From: Variovorax paradoxus NBRC 15149
Lineage (GTDB): Bacteria; Pseudomonadota; Gammaproteobacteria; Burkholderiales; Burkholderiaceae_C
Direction: 5' to 3'
NCBI RefSeq assembly: GCF_001591365.1
Contig: NZ_BCUT01000001.1
Coordinates: forward strand, 2,976,001 to 3,040,000
Length of the DNA stretch: 64,000 nucleotides
Each line of letters begins with the position of its first letter. The stretch's first letter is position 1. Shown here piece by piece: positions 35,308 through 45,198 of this stretch. Under the pieces are notes generated by a model. It was not told the DNA's origin. It worked only from the letters and a program-made list of their open reading frames with translations, and ran no database searches. The translations under genes were made by a program, and so were the position numbers.

Positions 35308-35335
35308 ATAAAAAAGCCCACTGAAACCAGTGGGC
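35308..35335 (-). terminator. Rho-independent terminator of kbp
   Basis: On the minus strand GCCCACTG-GTTT-CAGTGGGC is followed by TTTTTTATT. It lies 31 bp after the kbp stop. Confidence 0.92.
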
Positions 35336-35365
35336 CCTTCGCGTTGCAGCCACGAGCGAATCAGC

Positions 35366-35827
35366 TCACAGCGCCGGAATGCGCAGCTTCTGCCCCGGAT
35401 AGATCTTGTCCGGATGGCTCAGCATCGGCTTGTTCGCCTCGAAGATCGCGTTGTACTTGTTGGCGTCGCCGTAGTACTTCTTGGAGATGGCCGACAGCGT
35501 GTCGCCCTTCACCACGTCGTGGTACTGCGCCGGCGGGGCGGGCGGTGCGACCAGGTTGTTGTCGACGCTCGTCACGTTCGCCACGTTGCCCGCGGCCAGC
35601 GCGGCTTTTTCGCTGGCTTCCTGCGAAGGCGCCTGGCCGGCCAGCGTCACCACGCCGCTGCTCGCGGTGTAGGTCACTTCCAGGCCCGTGAGGCCGAGAT
35701 TCTGCGTCTCGATGTAGGTCTTGATGGCGGCCGCGGCCTTGGCGTTGGCGTCCGGCTCGGCCGCCTGCGCCGACGATCCGCCGAACAGCTTCTCGCCGGC
35801 TTCCTTGATGAAACTAAGCAAACCCAT
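35366..35827 (-). CDS. kbp: Potassium-binding BON-LysM protein Kbp
   Basis: A 153-residue protein with the two-domain layout of E. coli Kbp (YgaU): a BON domain at about residues 25-95 ([20 protein letters not shown]) and a LysM domain at about 100-152 ([20 protein letters not shown], then [13 protein letters not shown]). The ATG at 35827 gives [17 protein letters not shown], which matches the start of the family. In E. coli it binds potassium in the cytoplasm and is osmotically regulated; the same is inferred here. It is a single gene with its own terminator, divergent from coaX. Confidence 0.93.
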   Translation of the reverse strand: MGLLSFIKEAGEKLFGGSSAQAAEPDANAKAAAAIKTYIETQNLGLTGLEVTYTASSGVVTLAGQAPSQEASEKAALAAGNVANVTSVDNNLVAPPAPPAQYHDVVKGDTLSAISKKYYGDANKYNAIFEANKPMLSHPDKIYPGQKLRIPAL

Positions 35828-35961
35828 GGTTCTCTCCTTGCGCCTTGGTTGAGGGGAATCGCGAATGTAGCGGCGAAACCGGGCACGGCCGCGTAGGTCC
35901 GCGCCGCGTGTGTCAACGATGCGCCAGCATCCGCGACAACAAAGTCGCAATAATCCCGCCC

Positions 35962-36732
35962 ATGGCATCCCCCTTCCTCGCGATCGACATCGGCAATACC
36001 CGCCTCAAATGGGCGCTCTACGATGCGGCGCATCCGGGGGCCGCGCTGCAGGCGCATGGGGCGGAGTTCCTCGACCACATCGAGCGGCTGGCCGACGGCC
36101 CCTGGGCCGACCTGCCCGCGCCCGGCTCCATGCTCGGCTGCGTGGTGGCCGGCGACGCGGTGCGCCGCCGCGCCGAGGAGCAGATCGTCGAGCGCTTCGA
36201 CTGCGCGCCGCGCTGGGTGGTGTCGAGCGCGGCCGAGGCCGGCATCGTCAATGGCTACGACCATCCCACGCGGCTGGGCGCCGACCGCTGGGTGGCGATG
36301 ATCGGCGCGCGCCACCGGATGCTGGACGCGGGGCCGGCGCGGCCGATGGTGGTGGTGATGATCGGCACCGCCGTGACGGTCGAGGCCATCGATGCCGGCG
36401 GCAAGTTCCTGGGCGGACTGATCCTGCCGGGCCACGGCATCATGCTGCGCGCGCTGGAGTCGGGCACCGCGGGGCTGCACGTGCCGACCGGCGAGGTGCG
36501 CGAATTCCCCACCAACACCAGCGACGCGCTCACCAGCGGGGGTACCTATGCCATTGCCGGTGCAGTCGAGCGCATGGTGCAGCACGTGCGCTCGCACTGC
36601 GGCGCCGAGCCGGCCTGCTACATGACCGGCGGCGCGGGCTGGAAGATGGCGCCCGTGATGAACGGGCATTTCGAACTGGTCGAGAGCCTGATCATGGACG
36701 GCCTGCTGGTGATCGCCCAGGCGCGGGGCTGA
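35962..36732 (+). CDS. coaX: Type III pantothenate kinase
   Basis: A 256-residue kinase for the first step of coenzyme A synthesis from pantothenate. Family motifs of the ASKHA fold are [13 protein letters not shown] (phosphate 1), [13 protein letters not shown] with the catalytic Asp region, and [20 protein letters not shown]. The ATG at 35962 gives [12 protein letters not shown]. In many betaproteobacteria it follows birA; here no birA precedes it, so it stands alone. Confidence 0.96.
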   Translation: MASPFLAIDIGNTRLKWALYDAAHPGAALQAHGAEFLDHIERLADGPWADLPAPGSMLGCVVAGDAVRRRAEEQIVERFDCAPRWVVSSAAEAGIVNGYDHPTRLGADRWVAMIGARHRMLDAGPARPMVVVMIGTAVTVEAIDAGGKFLGGLILPGHGIMLRALESGTAGLHVPTGEVREFPTNTSDALTSGGTYAIAGAVERMVQHVRSHCGAEPACYMTGGAGWKMAPVMNGHFELVESLIMDGLLVIAQARG

Positions 36733-36750
36733 CCCCATCCAGGGCCTAGG

Positions 36751-38085
36751 TCAGGGCCGCATCAGCGCCTCGGCCACGGCCTGGAAGGCCGGCAGCGTGA
36801 GCGGATCGTTGCCCGCACTGGCCGCCACCGGGTGCGCGGCATAGCGCACGATCACCATTTCCGCCTTCGGATCGACATAGATGCTCTGGCCGTGGATGCC
36901 GCGCGCCATGTAGGCGCCGTGCGGGTTGTGCGTGACCCACCACATGTTGCGGTACGACCAGCCCGGCAGCAGCGCGTAGCCGGCCTTGGCGAACTTGGCC
37001 GGGTCGGCGCCGCGCGCGATGTCCTCGACCACCGCCTTGGGAATGGCCTGCTGCCCGTTGGGCGCGCGGCCGCCGTTGCGCATGGTCTCGCCGAAGCGCG
37101 CGAGGTCGCGCAGCACGGTGTTGAGGCCGCCGCCGCCCGACTCGGTGCCGATGCGGTCGACCATGAAGTAAGCGTCCTGCTCGGCGCCGATGCGGCGCCA
37201 GATCTTCTCGCTCAGCAGGTCGGCCAGCGACTGGCCGCTGGCGCGGCGCAGGATCCAGGCGAGCACCTCGGCGTTCACCGTCTTGTAGGCAAAGGCGGCG
37301 TCGTGCGCGCCTTCCTTCTTCAGCGTGGCGAGAAATTCGTAGAAGGACTTCGGGCCCGTGTAGTTCGGGCCTTGCGCCAGCATGCCGCCGGCGCGCGCAT
37401 AGTCCCAGATCTCGGCCTTCGGGTCGGCGTAGTTCTCGGAGTAGTGCACGCCGATGGTCATGTCCATCACCTGGCGCACCGTGGCGTCGCCATAGGCCGT
37501 GTCCTTGAGCTCGGGCAGGTAGCGCGTGACCGGCGCCGACGGGTCGAGCCTGCCCTCGTCCGCGAGGATGGCCGCCAGCGTGCCGACAAAGGACTTGGTG
37601 ACCGACATCGCAATGTGCGGCCGCTCGGGCGTGAGCGCGCCGAAGTACTTTTCGTAGACCACGCGGCCGCGGTGCAGCACCAGGATGCCGTCGGTGTAGG
37701 TGCGCGGGATCATCTGGCCGAAGCTCAGCGTCTCCTCGCTGCCCAGCGGCTTGAAGGTCACGGCCTCGAGGTCGCTGCGCGGCGCGGCCGGCAGGGGGCT
37801 CGGCACGCCGCTGCCGCGCCACACATTGGCCGTGGGCACGGTTTCGCGCACATGCGAGAAGCTCCAGCGCGTGCGCGGAAACACGCCGCCCGCCGGATCG
37901 TCGAAGGTGATGAGCCTGTCGGGCGGGGGCGGAAAGCCCTTCATCCAGCCCATGGCCTCGACCGAGGTGGCCGCGGGATCGGGAGGGGAGGCGGCGGGCG
38001 CCTGGGCCAGGGAGGTGGTGGTGTTCACGGCGAGCAGTGCGAAGACGGCGGCGAGCGCCGTGCGTTTGAAGTGGATCGTCATCAT
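36751..38085 (-). CDS. Exported serine hydrolase, beta-lactamase/NylB-like family
   Basis: A 444-residue hydrolase of the class C beta-lactamase/penicillin-binding fold. A signal peptide (TALAAVFALLAVNTTTSLAQ) ends near residue 28. The nucleophile is Ser161 in the SxxK motif SVTK, and the YxxxN-like AYKTVNAEVLAW supplies the tyrosine. The layout resembles 6-aminohexanoate-dimer hydrolase and esterases rather than true beta-lactamases, so the substrate is probably an ester or amide. Two adjacent ATG codons (38085, 38082) are possible starts. It follows the crotonase gene by 10 bp and may share its transcript. Confidence 0.88.
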   Translation of the reverse strand: MMTIHFKRTALAAVFALLAVNTTTSLAQAPAASPPDPAATSVEAMGWMKGFPPPPDRLITFDDPAGGVFPRTRWSFSHVRETVPTANVWRGSGVPSPLPAAPRSDLEAVTFKPLGSEETLSFGQMIPRTYTDGILVLHRGRVVYEKYFGALTPERPHIAMSVTKSFVGTLAAILADEGRLDPSAPVTRYLPELKDTAYGDATVRQVMDMTIGVHYSENYADPKAEIWDYARAGGMLAQGPNYTGPKSFYEFLATLKKEGAHDAAFAYKTVNAEVLAWILRRASGQSLADLLSEKIWRRIGAEQDAYFMVDRIGTESGGGGLNTVLRDLARFGETMRNGGRAPNGQQAIPKAVVEDIARGADPAKFAKAGYALLPGWSYRNMWWVTHNPHGAYMARGIHGQSIYVDPKAEMVIVRYAAHPVAASAGNDPLTLPAFQAVAEALMRP

Positions 38086-38095
38086 CGTCGGGGTC

Positions 38096-38911
38096 TCAGC
38101 GGCCGCTGAAGCGCGCGGGCCGGCGCTCGACAAAGGAGCGCACGCCTTCGGCCGCGTCCTCGCTGTTCGAGAGGTGCTTCTGCGTCTCGATGAATTCCGA
38201 CACGGCTGCGAGCGGTCCCTGTTCGACGGCCTTGATCACGTTGAGCCGGGTCGCCACCACCGCCAGCGGGGCCTGCGCCGCGATGCGCTGCGCAATGGCC
38301 AGCGCCACGTCGAGCTCCTGCCCGGCCGGCACCACCTTCTGCACGAAGTTCAGGCGATAGGCTTCGGCGCTGTCGAACTCGTCGGCCGTCAGCAGGTGCA
38401 GCATGGCGTTGCCCACGCCCGCGCGCTCGGCCATGCGCAGCGTGGCGCCGCCCGTGGCCATGATGCCGCGCTGCACTTCCATCTGCGAGAAGCGGCAGTT
38501 GTCGGCCGCCACCACGATGTCGGCACCCAGCATCAGCTCGATGCCCACCGTGAAGCAGATGCCCTTGACCGCCGCCACCATCGGCTTGGTGCGGCGGCGG
38601 TAGCCGGGCAGGCCGAAATCATGCGGCTCCACCAGGCCCGCCGGCACCGCCTTCTCGCCGCGCTTCATGTACTCGGTGACCGCCGGCAGGTCGAGCCCGG
38701 CCGTGAAGTGGTCGCCGAAGGCATGCAGCACGCCCACGCGCAGTTCGGGGTCGTCGTCCAGCCGGGTGTAGGCCTCGGCCAGTTGCCGGAACATCGGCGG
38801 CGTCCAGCCGTTGCGCTTGGCCGGGCGGTTGATGCCGATCAAGAGCACGTGGCCGATCACCTGGGTGTCGATGCAGCCTTCTGCCGGTGGGGTGGTGGGG
38901 GTGGCGGTCAT
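38096..38911 (-). CDS. Enoyl-CoA hydratase/isomerase (crotonase) family protein
   Basis: A 271-residue crotonase-fold enzyme acting on a CoA thioester. The oxyanion-hole segments are HAFGDHFTAGLDLPAV and KGICFTVGIELMLGAD. At the site of the second catalytic Glu the motif reads GIMATGGATLRM rather than GLIPGAGG, so the reaction may be isomerisation or another crotonase chemistry. It lies 34 bp downstream of the 3-hydroxyacyl-CoA dehydrogenase gene, forming a beta-oxidation-like pair. Confidence 0.92.
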   Translation of the reverse strand: MTATPTTPPAEGCIDTQVIGHVLLIGINRPAKRNGWTPPMFRQLAEAYTRLDDDPELRVGVLHAFGDHFTAGLDLPAVTEYMKRGEKAVPAGLVEPHDFGLPGYRRRTKPMVAAVKGICFTVGIELMLGADIVVAADNCRFSQMEVQRGIMATGGATLRMAERAGVGNAMLHLLTADEFDSAEAYRLNFVQKVVPAGQELDVALAIAQRIAAQAPLAVVATRLNVIKAVEQGPLAAVSEFIETQKHLSNSEDAAEGVRSFVERRPARFSGR

Positions 38912-38945
38912 GGCGTTTGTCTCCTTGTTTTTGTTGGACGCCGGA

Positions 38946-39794
38946 TCAGTACGTGTAGACGCCGCGGCCCGTCTTGCGGCCCAGCTGGCCCGCCGCGACC
39001 ATCTCCTTCAGCAGCGGGCACGGCCGGTACTTGGAGTCGCCGAACTGCTCGAGGTACACCTCCATCACGGCCAGGCACACGTCCAGGCCGATCATGTCGG
39101 CCAGCGCCAGCGGGCCGATCGGCTGGTTGCAGCCCAGCTTCATGCCGGCGTCGATGTCCTCGGCCGTGGCGATGCCTTCGGACAGCACGAAAAAAGCCTC
39201 GTTGATCATCGGCACCAGGATGCGGTTGACCACGAAGCCCGGTGCGTTCTTCACCGTGATGGGCGACTTGCCCAGCTTCTCGGCCAGCGCCTTGACCGCA
39301 TCGTGCGTGGCGTCGCTCGTGAGGTAGCCGCGGATCAGCTCAACCAGCGCCATCATCGGCACCGGGTTGAAGAAGTGCATGCCGATGAAGCGGTCGGGGC
39401 GCGAGGTGGCGGCTGCGAGCTGCGTGATCGAGATCGACGAGGTGTTGGAGGCGATGATCACCTCGGGCGCCACCAGTTCGTCGACCTGCTTCAGGATCTT
39501 GAGCTTGAGTGCGTGGTTCTCGGTGGCGGCCTCGATCACCAGCTGCGCGCCCTTCAGGTCGTTGTAATCGGTCGAGCCCTTGATCAGCGCAAGCGCCGCG
39601 GCCTTCTGCCCGGCCGTGAGCTTTTCCTTCTTGATCAGGCGGTCCAGGCTGCCCGAGACGGTGGCCAGGCCCTTGTCGACCGCCGCCTGGGCGACATCGA
39701 TCATCACCACGTTGACGCCCGACACCGCGCAGGCCTGCGCAATGCCGTTGCCCATTGTTCCGGCGCCGATGATGCCGACGGTCTGAATCGTCAT
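38946..39794 (-). CDS. 3-hydroxybutyryl-CoA dehydrogenase
   Basis: A 282-residue NAD-dependent dehydrogenase. The Rossmann motif is GIIGAGTMGNGIAQACA; IEAATENHALKLKIL, ASNTSSISIT and the active-site HFFNPVPMMALVE follow. The C-terminal helical domain includes NAPGFVVNRILVPMINEAF. Length is that of the short HbdA/PaaH type, without a fused hydratase. The ATG at 39794 is preferred to an upstream extension. It oxidises short 3-hydroxyacyl-CoA, in polyhydroxybutyrate/butyrate or aromatic degradation; the crotonase downstream supports such a route. Confidence 0.96.
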   Translation of the reverse strand: MTIQTVGIIGAGTMGNGIAQACAVSGVNVVMIDVAQAAVDKGLATVSGSLDRLIKKEKLTAGQKAAALALIKGSTDYNDLKGAQLVIEAATENHALKLKILKQVDELVAPEVIIASNTSSISITQLAAATSRPDRFIGMHFFNPVPMMALVELIRGYLTSDATHDAVKALAEKLGKSPITVKNAPGFVVNRILVPMINEAFFVLSEGIATAEDIDAGMKLGCNQPIGPLALADMIGLDVCLAVMEVYLEQFGDSKYRPCPLLKEMVAAGQLGRKTGRGVYTY

Positions 39795-39972
39795 GAGAAA
39801 ACTCCTTGAAGAATAAAAGCGGAAAAAAGCGAGCGGGTGGACGCGCCACCGCGGCAGGAGATCGATTGTGAAGCAGCCCCGCCGGCGCGCCGTTGCCGCG
39901 CGTGACACGGGCGGTGCGCGGGTGGCTTACAGTGCGGCGATTGCTTTTTCCTCCCTCTTTTCGACTCCGACC

Positions 39973-41175
39973 ATGACCACCCTCGGCACCCCTCTTTCCC
40001 CCTCGGCCACCCGCGTGATGCTGCTGGGCTCCGGCGAACTCGGCAAGGAGGTGCTGATTGCGCTGCAGCGCCTGGGCGTGGAGACCATCGCGGTCGACCG
40101 CTACGAGAACGCGCCCGGCCAGCAGGTGGCCCACCATGCGCGCACCATCACCATGAGCGACCCCGAGCAGCTCAAGGCGCTGATCGAGGCCGAGAAGCCC
40201 ACGCTGGTGGTGCCCGAGATCGAGGCCATCGCCACGCCGATGCTGCAGCAGCTCGAGGACGCCGGCGTGGTGCGCGTGATTCCCACGGCCCGCGCCGCCC
40301 GCCTCACGATGGACCGCGAAGGCATCCGCCGCCTGGCGGCCGAGACGCTGGGCGTGCCCACCAGCCCCTACAAGTTCTGCGACTCGCTGGCCGAGCTGCA
40401 GGCGGCCATCGACGCCGGCATCGGTTACCCCTGCATCGTCAAGCCCGTGATGAGCAGCTCCGGCAAGGGCCAGAGCAAGATCGACGGCCCGGCCGACGTG
40501 CAGAAGGCCTGGGACTACGCCATGGCCGGCGGCCGCGTGAGCCACGGCCGCGTGATCGTCGAAGGCTTCATCGACTTCGACTACGAGATCACGCTGCTGA
40601 CCGTGCGTGCCAAGGACGCGGCCGGCGCGGTGCAGACCCGGTTCTGCGAACCCATCGGCCATGTGCAGGTGAGCGGCGACTACGTCGAAAGCTGGCAGCC
40701 GCACCCCATGGCGCCGGCCGCGCTGCAGAAGGCGCAGCAGATTGCCGAGGCCGTCACCTCCGACCTCGGCGGCCAGGGCCTGTTCGGTGTCGAGCTGTTC
40801 GTGAAGGGCGACGAGGTCTGGTTCAGCGAAGTGAGCCCGCGTCCGCACGACACCGGCATGGTGACCATGGCCACGCAATGGCAGAACGAGTTCGAGCTGC
40901 ATGCGCGCGCCATCCTCGGCCTGCCGGTGGACACCTCGCTCAAGAGCCCGGGCGCGAGCGCGGTGATCTATGGCGGCGTCGATGCCACCGGCATTGCCTT
41001 CGACGGCGTGGCCGAGGCGCTGCAGGTGCCCGGCAGCGACATCCGCCTGTTCGGCAAGCCCGAGAGCTTTGCCAAGCGCCGCATGGGCGTGGCGCTGGTG
41101 CATGCGGCCGACACCGGCACGGCCCGCAGGCTGGCCAAGGATGCCGCCTCGCGCGTGAAGCCGCGCAAGGCTTAG
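39973..41175 (+). CDS. purT: Formate-dependent phosphoribosylglycinamide formyltransferase
   Basis: A 400-residue ATP-grasp enzyme for the third step of purine synthesis, using formate and ATP to formylate GAR. The N-terminal [20 protein letters not shown] motif binds the substrate; the ATP-grasp core contains [15 protein letters not shown] and [20 protein letters not shown] with metal ligands. The ATG at 39973 gives [19 protein letters not shown]. Single gene, divergent from the hydroxyacyl-CoA dehydrogenase gene by 178 bp. Confidence 0.97.
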   Translation: MTTLGTPLSPSATRVMLLGSGELGKEVLIALQRLGVETIAVDRYENAPGQQVAHHARTITMSDPEQLKALIEAEKPTLVVPEIEAIATPMLQQLEDAGVVRVIPTARAARLTMDREGIRRLAAETLGVPTSPYKFCDSLAELQAAIDAGIGYPCIVKPVMSSSGKGQSKIDGPADVQKAWDYAMAGGRVSHGRVIVEGFIDFDYEITLLTVRAKDAAGAVQTRFCEPIGHVQVSGDYVESWQPHPMAPAALQKAQQIAEAVTSDLGGQGLFGVELFVKGDEVWFSEVSPRPHDTGMVTMATQWQNEFELHARAILGLPVDTSLKSPGASAVIYGGVDATGIAFDGVAEALQVPGSDIRLFGKPESFAKRRMGVALVHAADTGTARRLAKDAASRVKPRKA

Positions 41176-41238
41176 CCAGTTTTCGCAAGCCGCGCCAGGG
41201 CGGCGCGGGCATGGTCGGAGCGATCCACCGGAGACACC

Positions 41239-42183
41239 ATGCTGCATCCCCAGGCGCGCGCCTTGCTCGACTTCATCGAGGCGCGCGGCATCCCGCCGAC
41301 CCACACGCTTTCGCCGGCCGAGGCGCGCGCCTTCTATCGCGAACGCCGCACCACCACCCAACCCGAAGCCCCGCCGGTCGCCGAAGTCCGCGAGCTGAAC
41401 GCCGACGGGCCGCACGGCACCATCCCGGTGCGCCTCTACCGCCCGCTGGGGTCCACGGCCGGTGCCGCGCTGCCGGTGCTCGTGTACTTCCACGGGGGTG
41501 GCTGGGTCATCGGCGACCTCGACACGCATGACGTGCTGTGCCGCTCGCTCACCAACGGCGCGGGCTGCGCGGTCGCCTCGGTCGACTACCGCATGGGGCC
41601 CGAGCATCGCTTCCCGGCCGCGGTCGACGACGTGCTGGCCGCCACCCGCTGGGTGCGCCGCGAGGCCGCCTCGCTCGGCCTCGATGCCGGCCGCCTCGCG
41701 GTGGGCGGCGACAGCGCGGGCGGCAACCTCGCGGCGGTGGCGGCCATTGCGGCGCGCGATGCCGGCGACCTGCCCATCGCCTTCCAGCTGCTGATCTATC
41801 CGGCCACCGACATGCGCCGCGGCCATCCCTCGCACCAGGCCAACGGCCAGGGCTACCTCCTGACCCGCGACACGATGGCCTACTTCCACGACCACTACAT
41901 CGACGACCCCCTGCACGACCTCGACTGGCGCGCGTCGCCGCTGCTGCATGCCGATCTCTCCCGCCTGCCGCCCGCGCTGGTGCTCACGGCCGGCTACGAC
42001 CCGCTGCGCGACGAAGGCATGGCCTACGCCGAGGCATTGACCGCCGCCGGCAACCGCGCCGCGTACGTCTGCTTCGAGCGCCAGATCCACGGCTTCATCA
42101 CCATGGGCAAGGTGCTCGACGAGGCCGATACGGCCATCGCGCTGTGCTGCGCCGAGCTGCGCCGCGCGCTCGCGCCGGCCTAG
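41239..42183 (+). CDS. Alpha/beta hydrolase, hormone-sensitive lipase family
   Basis: A 314-residue esterase. The HGGG oxyanion motif is VYFHGGGWVIGD, the nucleophile lies in VGGDSAGGNLAA, the acid in GYDPLRDEGMAYAEAL and the His in IHGFITM. No signal peptide is seen, so it acts in the cytosol, typically on short acyl esters. It lies upstream of an AraC regulator and the liv operon on the same strand; it may supply an acid for that pathway, but this is speculative. Confidence 0.94.
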   Translation: MLHPQARALLDFIEARGIPPTHTLSPAEARAFYRERRTTTQPEAPPVAEVRELNADGPHGTIPVRLYRPLGSTAGAALPVLVYFHGGGWVIGDLDTHDVLCRSLTNGAGCAVASVDYRMGPEHRFPAAVDDVLAATRWVRREAASLGLDAGRLAVGGDSAGGNLAAVAAIAARDAGDLPIAFQLLIYPATDMRRGHPSHQANGQGYLLTRDTMAYFHDHYIDDPLHDLDWRASPLLHADLSRLPPALVLTAGYDPLRDEGMAYAEALTAAGNRAAYVCFERQIHGFITMGKVLDEADTAIALCCAELRRALAPA

Positions 42184-42303
42184 GCTGGCCTAGGGAAAGT
42201 CCCCGCGCAAATGCACGCCGCGCCGCCGGCCCCCGCCGCTACGATCCAGCCAACGCAACGCCGGCCCCAGGCCGGCGGCGGCCCGATGCAGGAGACAGAC
42301 ACC

Positions 42304-43134
42304 ATGCAGCGAACGAAGACGGCGCCGCCCGAAAGCGGCGGCGCGCAGCGCGGGGAGCGCCTGATGTGGCTCACGCACCAGCGCGTGTTCTACGCCGGGC
42401 TGCTCGGGGCTGCGGCCGAGCGCACGATGGGCGGGCACGGCGTGTACGTGTCGCCCGCGGGCGCGCCGCCCAACCGCCTGTGCATTGGCGGCGGCGCCTG
42501 GCAGGCGGGCGAGCTGCTGGTGGTGCCGCCGCAGGTGCCGCACCGCGTGGAAAGCGCGCATCCGCTCATCTTCAACCTGCTGATCGAATCGGAGTCGGTC
42601 GATCCCGCGCGCATGCCGGCCTTCATGCAGCACTGCGGTCCGGTCGATGCGCCGGCCTTCGTGCGGCGCATGCACGATGCCCATGCGCACCTGCTTGTCG
42701 CGTCGGGCCGCGGCATGAATTTCGAGGGCTTCGATTTCGATGCGCTGTTCTTCGGCGAGCCGCTGGCGCCGCGCGCGCTCGATGCGCGCATCCGCAAGGT
42801 GATCGACGCCATCAACGCCGACCCGGCCGCACCCGCCTCGGCCGAAGACTGCGCGGCCTCGGTGCATCTTTCCTTCTCGCGCTTCCTGCATCTGTTCAAG
42901 CAGGAAACCGGCATGGCGTTTCGCGCCTTCCGCGCCTGGAAGCGTGCGCGCAGCCTGCTGCGCTACGTGCGCCAGGCCGGCACGCTGACCGACATCGCGC
43001 TGGACACCGGCTACCCCGATTCGACGCACTTCAGCCATTCGATCCGCCAGGTCTACGGCCTGAAGCCCAGCGACATCCTGGCCGGCTCGCGCCGCCTCGC
43101 GCTGCACGACGCGGCCGGCGGCTTCAGGCACTAG
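42304..43134 (+). CDS. AraC-family transcriptional regulator
   Basis: A 276-residue regulator. The N-terminal cupin-like sensing region contains GELLVVPPQVPHRVES; the C-terminal AraC domain has two HTHs, ASVHLSFSRFLHLFKQETGM and LTDIALDTGYPDSTHFSHSI. The ATG at 42304 is chosen because AGGAG lies 9 bp upstream; an ATG at 42286 is less well placed. It sits 17 bp before livH on the same strand, so it is the likely local regulator of the transport operon. Confidence 0.93.
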   Translation: MQRTKTAPPESGGAQRGERLMWLTHQRVFYAGLLGAAAERTMGGHGVYVSPAGAPPNRLCIGGGAWQAGELLVVPPQVPHRVESAHPLIFNLLIESESVDPARMPAFMQHCGPVDAPAFVRRMHDAHAHLLVASGRGMNFEGFDFDALFFGEPLAPRALDARIRKVIDAINADPAAPASAEDCAASVHLSFSRFLHLFKQETGMAFRAFRAWKRARSLLRYVRQAGTLTDIALDTGYPDSTHFSHSIRQVYGLKPSDILAGSRRLALHDAAGGFRH

Positions 43135-43151
43135 CCGCAAGAAGAGGCCCC

Positions 43152-44027
43152 ATGCAGATCCTCCAACTCCTGCTGTCGGGCATTGCGCAAGGTTGCATCT
43201 ACGGGCTGATCGCGCTGGGCTTCGTGCTGATCTACAAGGCCACCGAAACCGTGAGCTTCGCGCAGGGCGACCTGATGATGCTCGGCGCCTTCGGTGCGTT
43301 TGCCGGCATGTCGCTGTTCGGCCTGCCGTTCTGGCTCGCGGCCCTGCTGGCGGTGGTGGCGATGGCGGCCTTCGGCGTGCTGCTCGAGCTGGTGGTGATC
43401 CGCCCGATCCTCGGCCAGCCGCAGTTCTCGATCGTGATGCTGACCATCGGCATCGCCTACGTGGCGCGCGGGCTCATCACCATGGTGCCGGGCATCGGCA
43501 CCGACACCCACACGCTGCCGGTGCCCTACAAGGACCAGATCTGGAAGCTGGGCGAACTGGTGGTCAACCTCGAACAGCTCGCGATCATCGTTGCCACCGC
43601 CATCCTGTGCGCCCTGCTGTTCGCGATGTTCCGCTACAGCAAGCTCGGCATCGCGATGCAGGCCTCGTCGCAGAACCAGCTCGCGGCGTATTACATGGGC
43701 ATTCCGGTGAAGCGCCTGAACGGATTGGTGTGGGGGCTGGCGGCGGCGGTCGCGGCCATTGCCGGCATGCTGCTCGCGCCCATCACCTTCGTGCACGCCA
43801 ACATGGGCTTCATCGGGCTCAAGGCCTTTCCGGCCGCGGTGGTGGGCGGCTTCGGCAGCTTGCCGGGCGCGATCGTCGGCGGGCTGGTGATCGGCATCGT
43901 CGAATCGTTCGCGGGCTTCTACCTGCCCGATGGTTTCAAGGACACGGCCCCGTACATCGTGGTGCTGCTGATGCTGATGATCAAGCCCAACGGATTGTTC
44001 GGCGAGAAGCTGCGAAAAAAAGTCTAG
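43152..44027 (+). CDS. livH: Branched-chain amino acid-type ABC permease LivH
   Basis: A 291-residue inner-membrane permease of the LivH family with about eight transmembrane segments. Typical segments are GIAQGCIYGLIALGFVLIYK, VSFAQGDLMMLGAF and the ATPase-contact loop GIAMQASSQNQLAAYYMGIP. With LivM, two ATPases and a binding protein it forms a HAAT-type uptake system; many such systems carry aromatic or other carboxylates rather than amino acids. A family C repeat separates it from livM. Confidence 0.95.
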   Translation: MQILQLLLSGIAQGCIYGLIALGFVLIYKATETVSFAQGDLMMLGAFGAFAGMSLFGLPFWLAALLAVVAMAAFGVLLELVVIRPILGQPQFSIVMLTIGIAYVARGLITMVPGIGTDTHTLPVPYKDQIWKLGELVVNLEQLAIIVATAILCALLFAMFRYSKLGIAMQASSQNQLAAYYMGIPVKRLNGLVWGLAAAVAAIAGMLLAPITFVHANMGFIGLKAFPAAVVGGFGSLPGAIVGGLVIGIVESFAGFYLPDGFKDTAPYIVVLLMLMIKPNGLFGEKLRKKV

Positions 44028-44036
44028 AAGCATGTG

Positions 44037-44110
44037 CCCCCACGCTCGTCACTTCGTGTACTCGCTGCCCCCCGAGGGGGCGCAGGTCCGCCTTGGGGCG
44101 GCCCGGCGAC
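44037..44110. repeat. Short intergenic repeat, family C copy 2, inside the liv operon
   Basis: Between livH and livM. It shares CACTTCG, CCCCCCGAGGGGG and CCTTGGGGCGGCCCGGCG with the reverse complement of 10660-10735. The CCCCCGAGGGGG part is a small dyad. It does not contain a gene. Confidence 0.75.
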
Positions 44111-44121
44111 GGACCTGATTC

Positions 44122-45198
44122 ATGCGCTTCATCTTCAAGACCAGCTACGACCAGGACATCCGCCTTGCGCGGCACGGCGGCCATGTGTTCTGGTATGGCC
44201 TGCTCGCGGCGTTCCTCGTCGTCGCGCCCTGGGCGATCGACGAGTACTGGCTCGCGCAGCTGACCTTCGTGCTGATCTACGGCATCGTCGGCCTGGGCCT
44301 GATGCTGCTGGCGGGATTCACGGGGCAGTTCTCGATCGGGCATGCAGCATTCCTTGGCGCGGGCGCCTACACGCAAGGCGTGCTGACGAACCTGGGTGTG
44401 CCGTTTCCGATGGCGCTGCTCGCGGCCGCGGCGCTGTCGGCGGCGGTGGGCGTGGTGGTCGCGCTGCCGGCCCTGCGCGTGAAGGGCATCTACCTGGGCA
44501 TCGCCACGCTGTCGTTCGGCTTCATCGTGGAGGAAGTGTTCGCGCGCTGGGAGAGCGTGACGGGCGGCAACGCGGGGCTGCATGTGAAGCCGCCGCAGCT
44601 CTTCGGCTGGTCGCTCGGGTCGGGCAACGGCTTCTACTTTCTGTGCCTGGTGGTGGCGGTGCTCAGCACGCTCGGCATCCTGAACCTGTTGCGCTCGCCG
44701 ACCGGCCGCGCCTTCGTCGCGATCCGCGATTCGGAAATCTCGGCGCAGAGCATGGGCATTCACCTGGCGCGCTACAAGACGATGTCGTTCGCGATCTCGG
44801 CCGCGCTCGCGGGCCTGGGCGGTGCGCTGTATGCGCACAAGCTGAGCTTCATCTCGCCGGACCAGTTCAACATCCTGCAGTCGATCGACCTGCTGCTGAT
44901 GGTGGTGATCGGCGGCCTGGGCTCGGTGCATGGCGCGTTCCTGGGTGCGATCTTCCTGATTGCGATGCCGCAGCTGATCTCGATGGGCAAGGACTGGCTG
45001 CCGGCCGTGGTCGGCCAGGCACCGGGGCTGCAGGGGCTGGTGTACGGCGTGGTGCTGATCGCGTTCGTGCTGTTCGAACCGTTGGGGCTTTATGGCCGCT
45101 GGCTCAAGATCCGCACCTGGCTGCAGCTCTTCCCGTTCTACCGCAAGGGCCTGTTCAAGCGGCAGAAGTCGTTCACCAAGTCGGATCGCCTGAGATGA
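44122..45198 (+). CDS. livM: Branched-chain amino acid-type ABC permease LivM
   Basis: The 358-residue second permease of the system. Typical segments are [40 protein letters not shown] and [20 protein letters not shown]. The C-terminal tail after residue 330 is basic and may lie on the cytoplasmic side. The stop overlaps the livG start (ATGA, 45195-45198). Confidence 0.95.
   Translation: MRFIFKTSYDQDIRLARHGGHVFWYGLLAAFLVVAPWAIDEYWLAQLTFVLIYGIVGLGLMLLAGFTGQFSIGHAAFLGAGAYTQGVLTNLGVPFPMALLAAAALSAAVGVVVALPALRVKGIYLGIATLSFGFIVEEVFARWESVTGGNAGLHVKPPQLFGWSLGSGNGFYFLCLVVAVLSTLGILNLLRSPTGRAFVAIRDSEISAQSMGIHLARYKTMSFAISAALAGLGGALYAHKLSFISPDQFNILQSIDLLLMVVIGGLGSVHGAFLGAIFLIAMPQLISMGKDWLPAVVGQAPGLQGLVYGVVLIAFVLFEPLGLYGRWLKIRTWLQLFPFYRKGLFKRQKSFTKSDRLR

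Noticed and set aside
36751..38085. Beta-lactamase resistance gene
   Set aside because: It has SxxK but the layout and the tyrosine motif are closer to NylB/esterase-type hydrolases.
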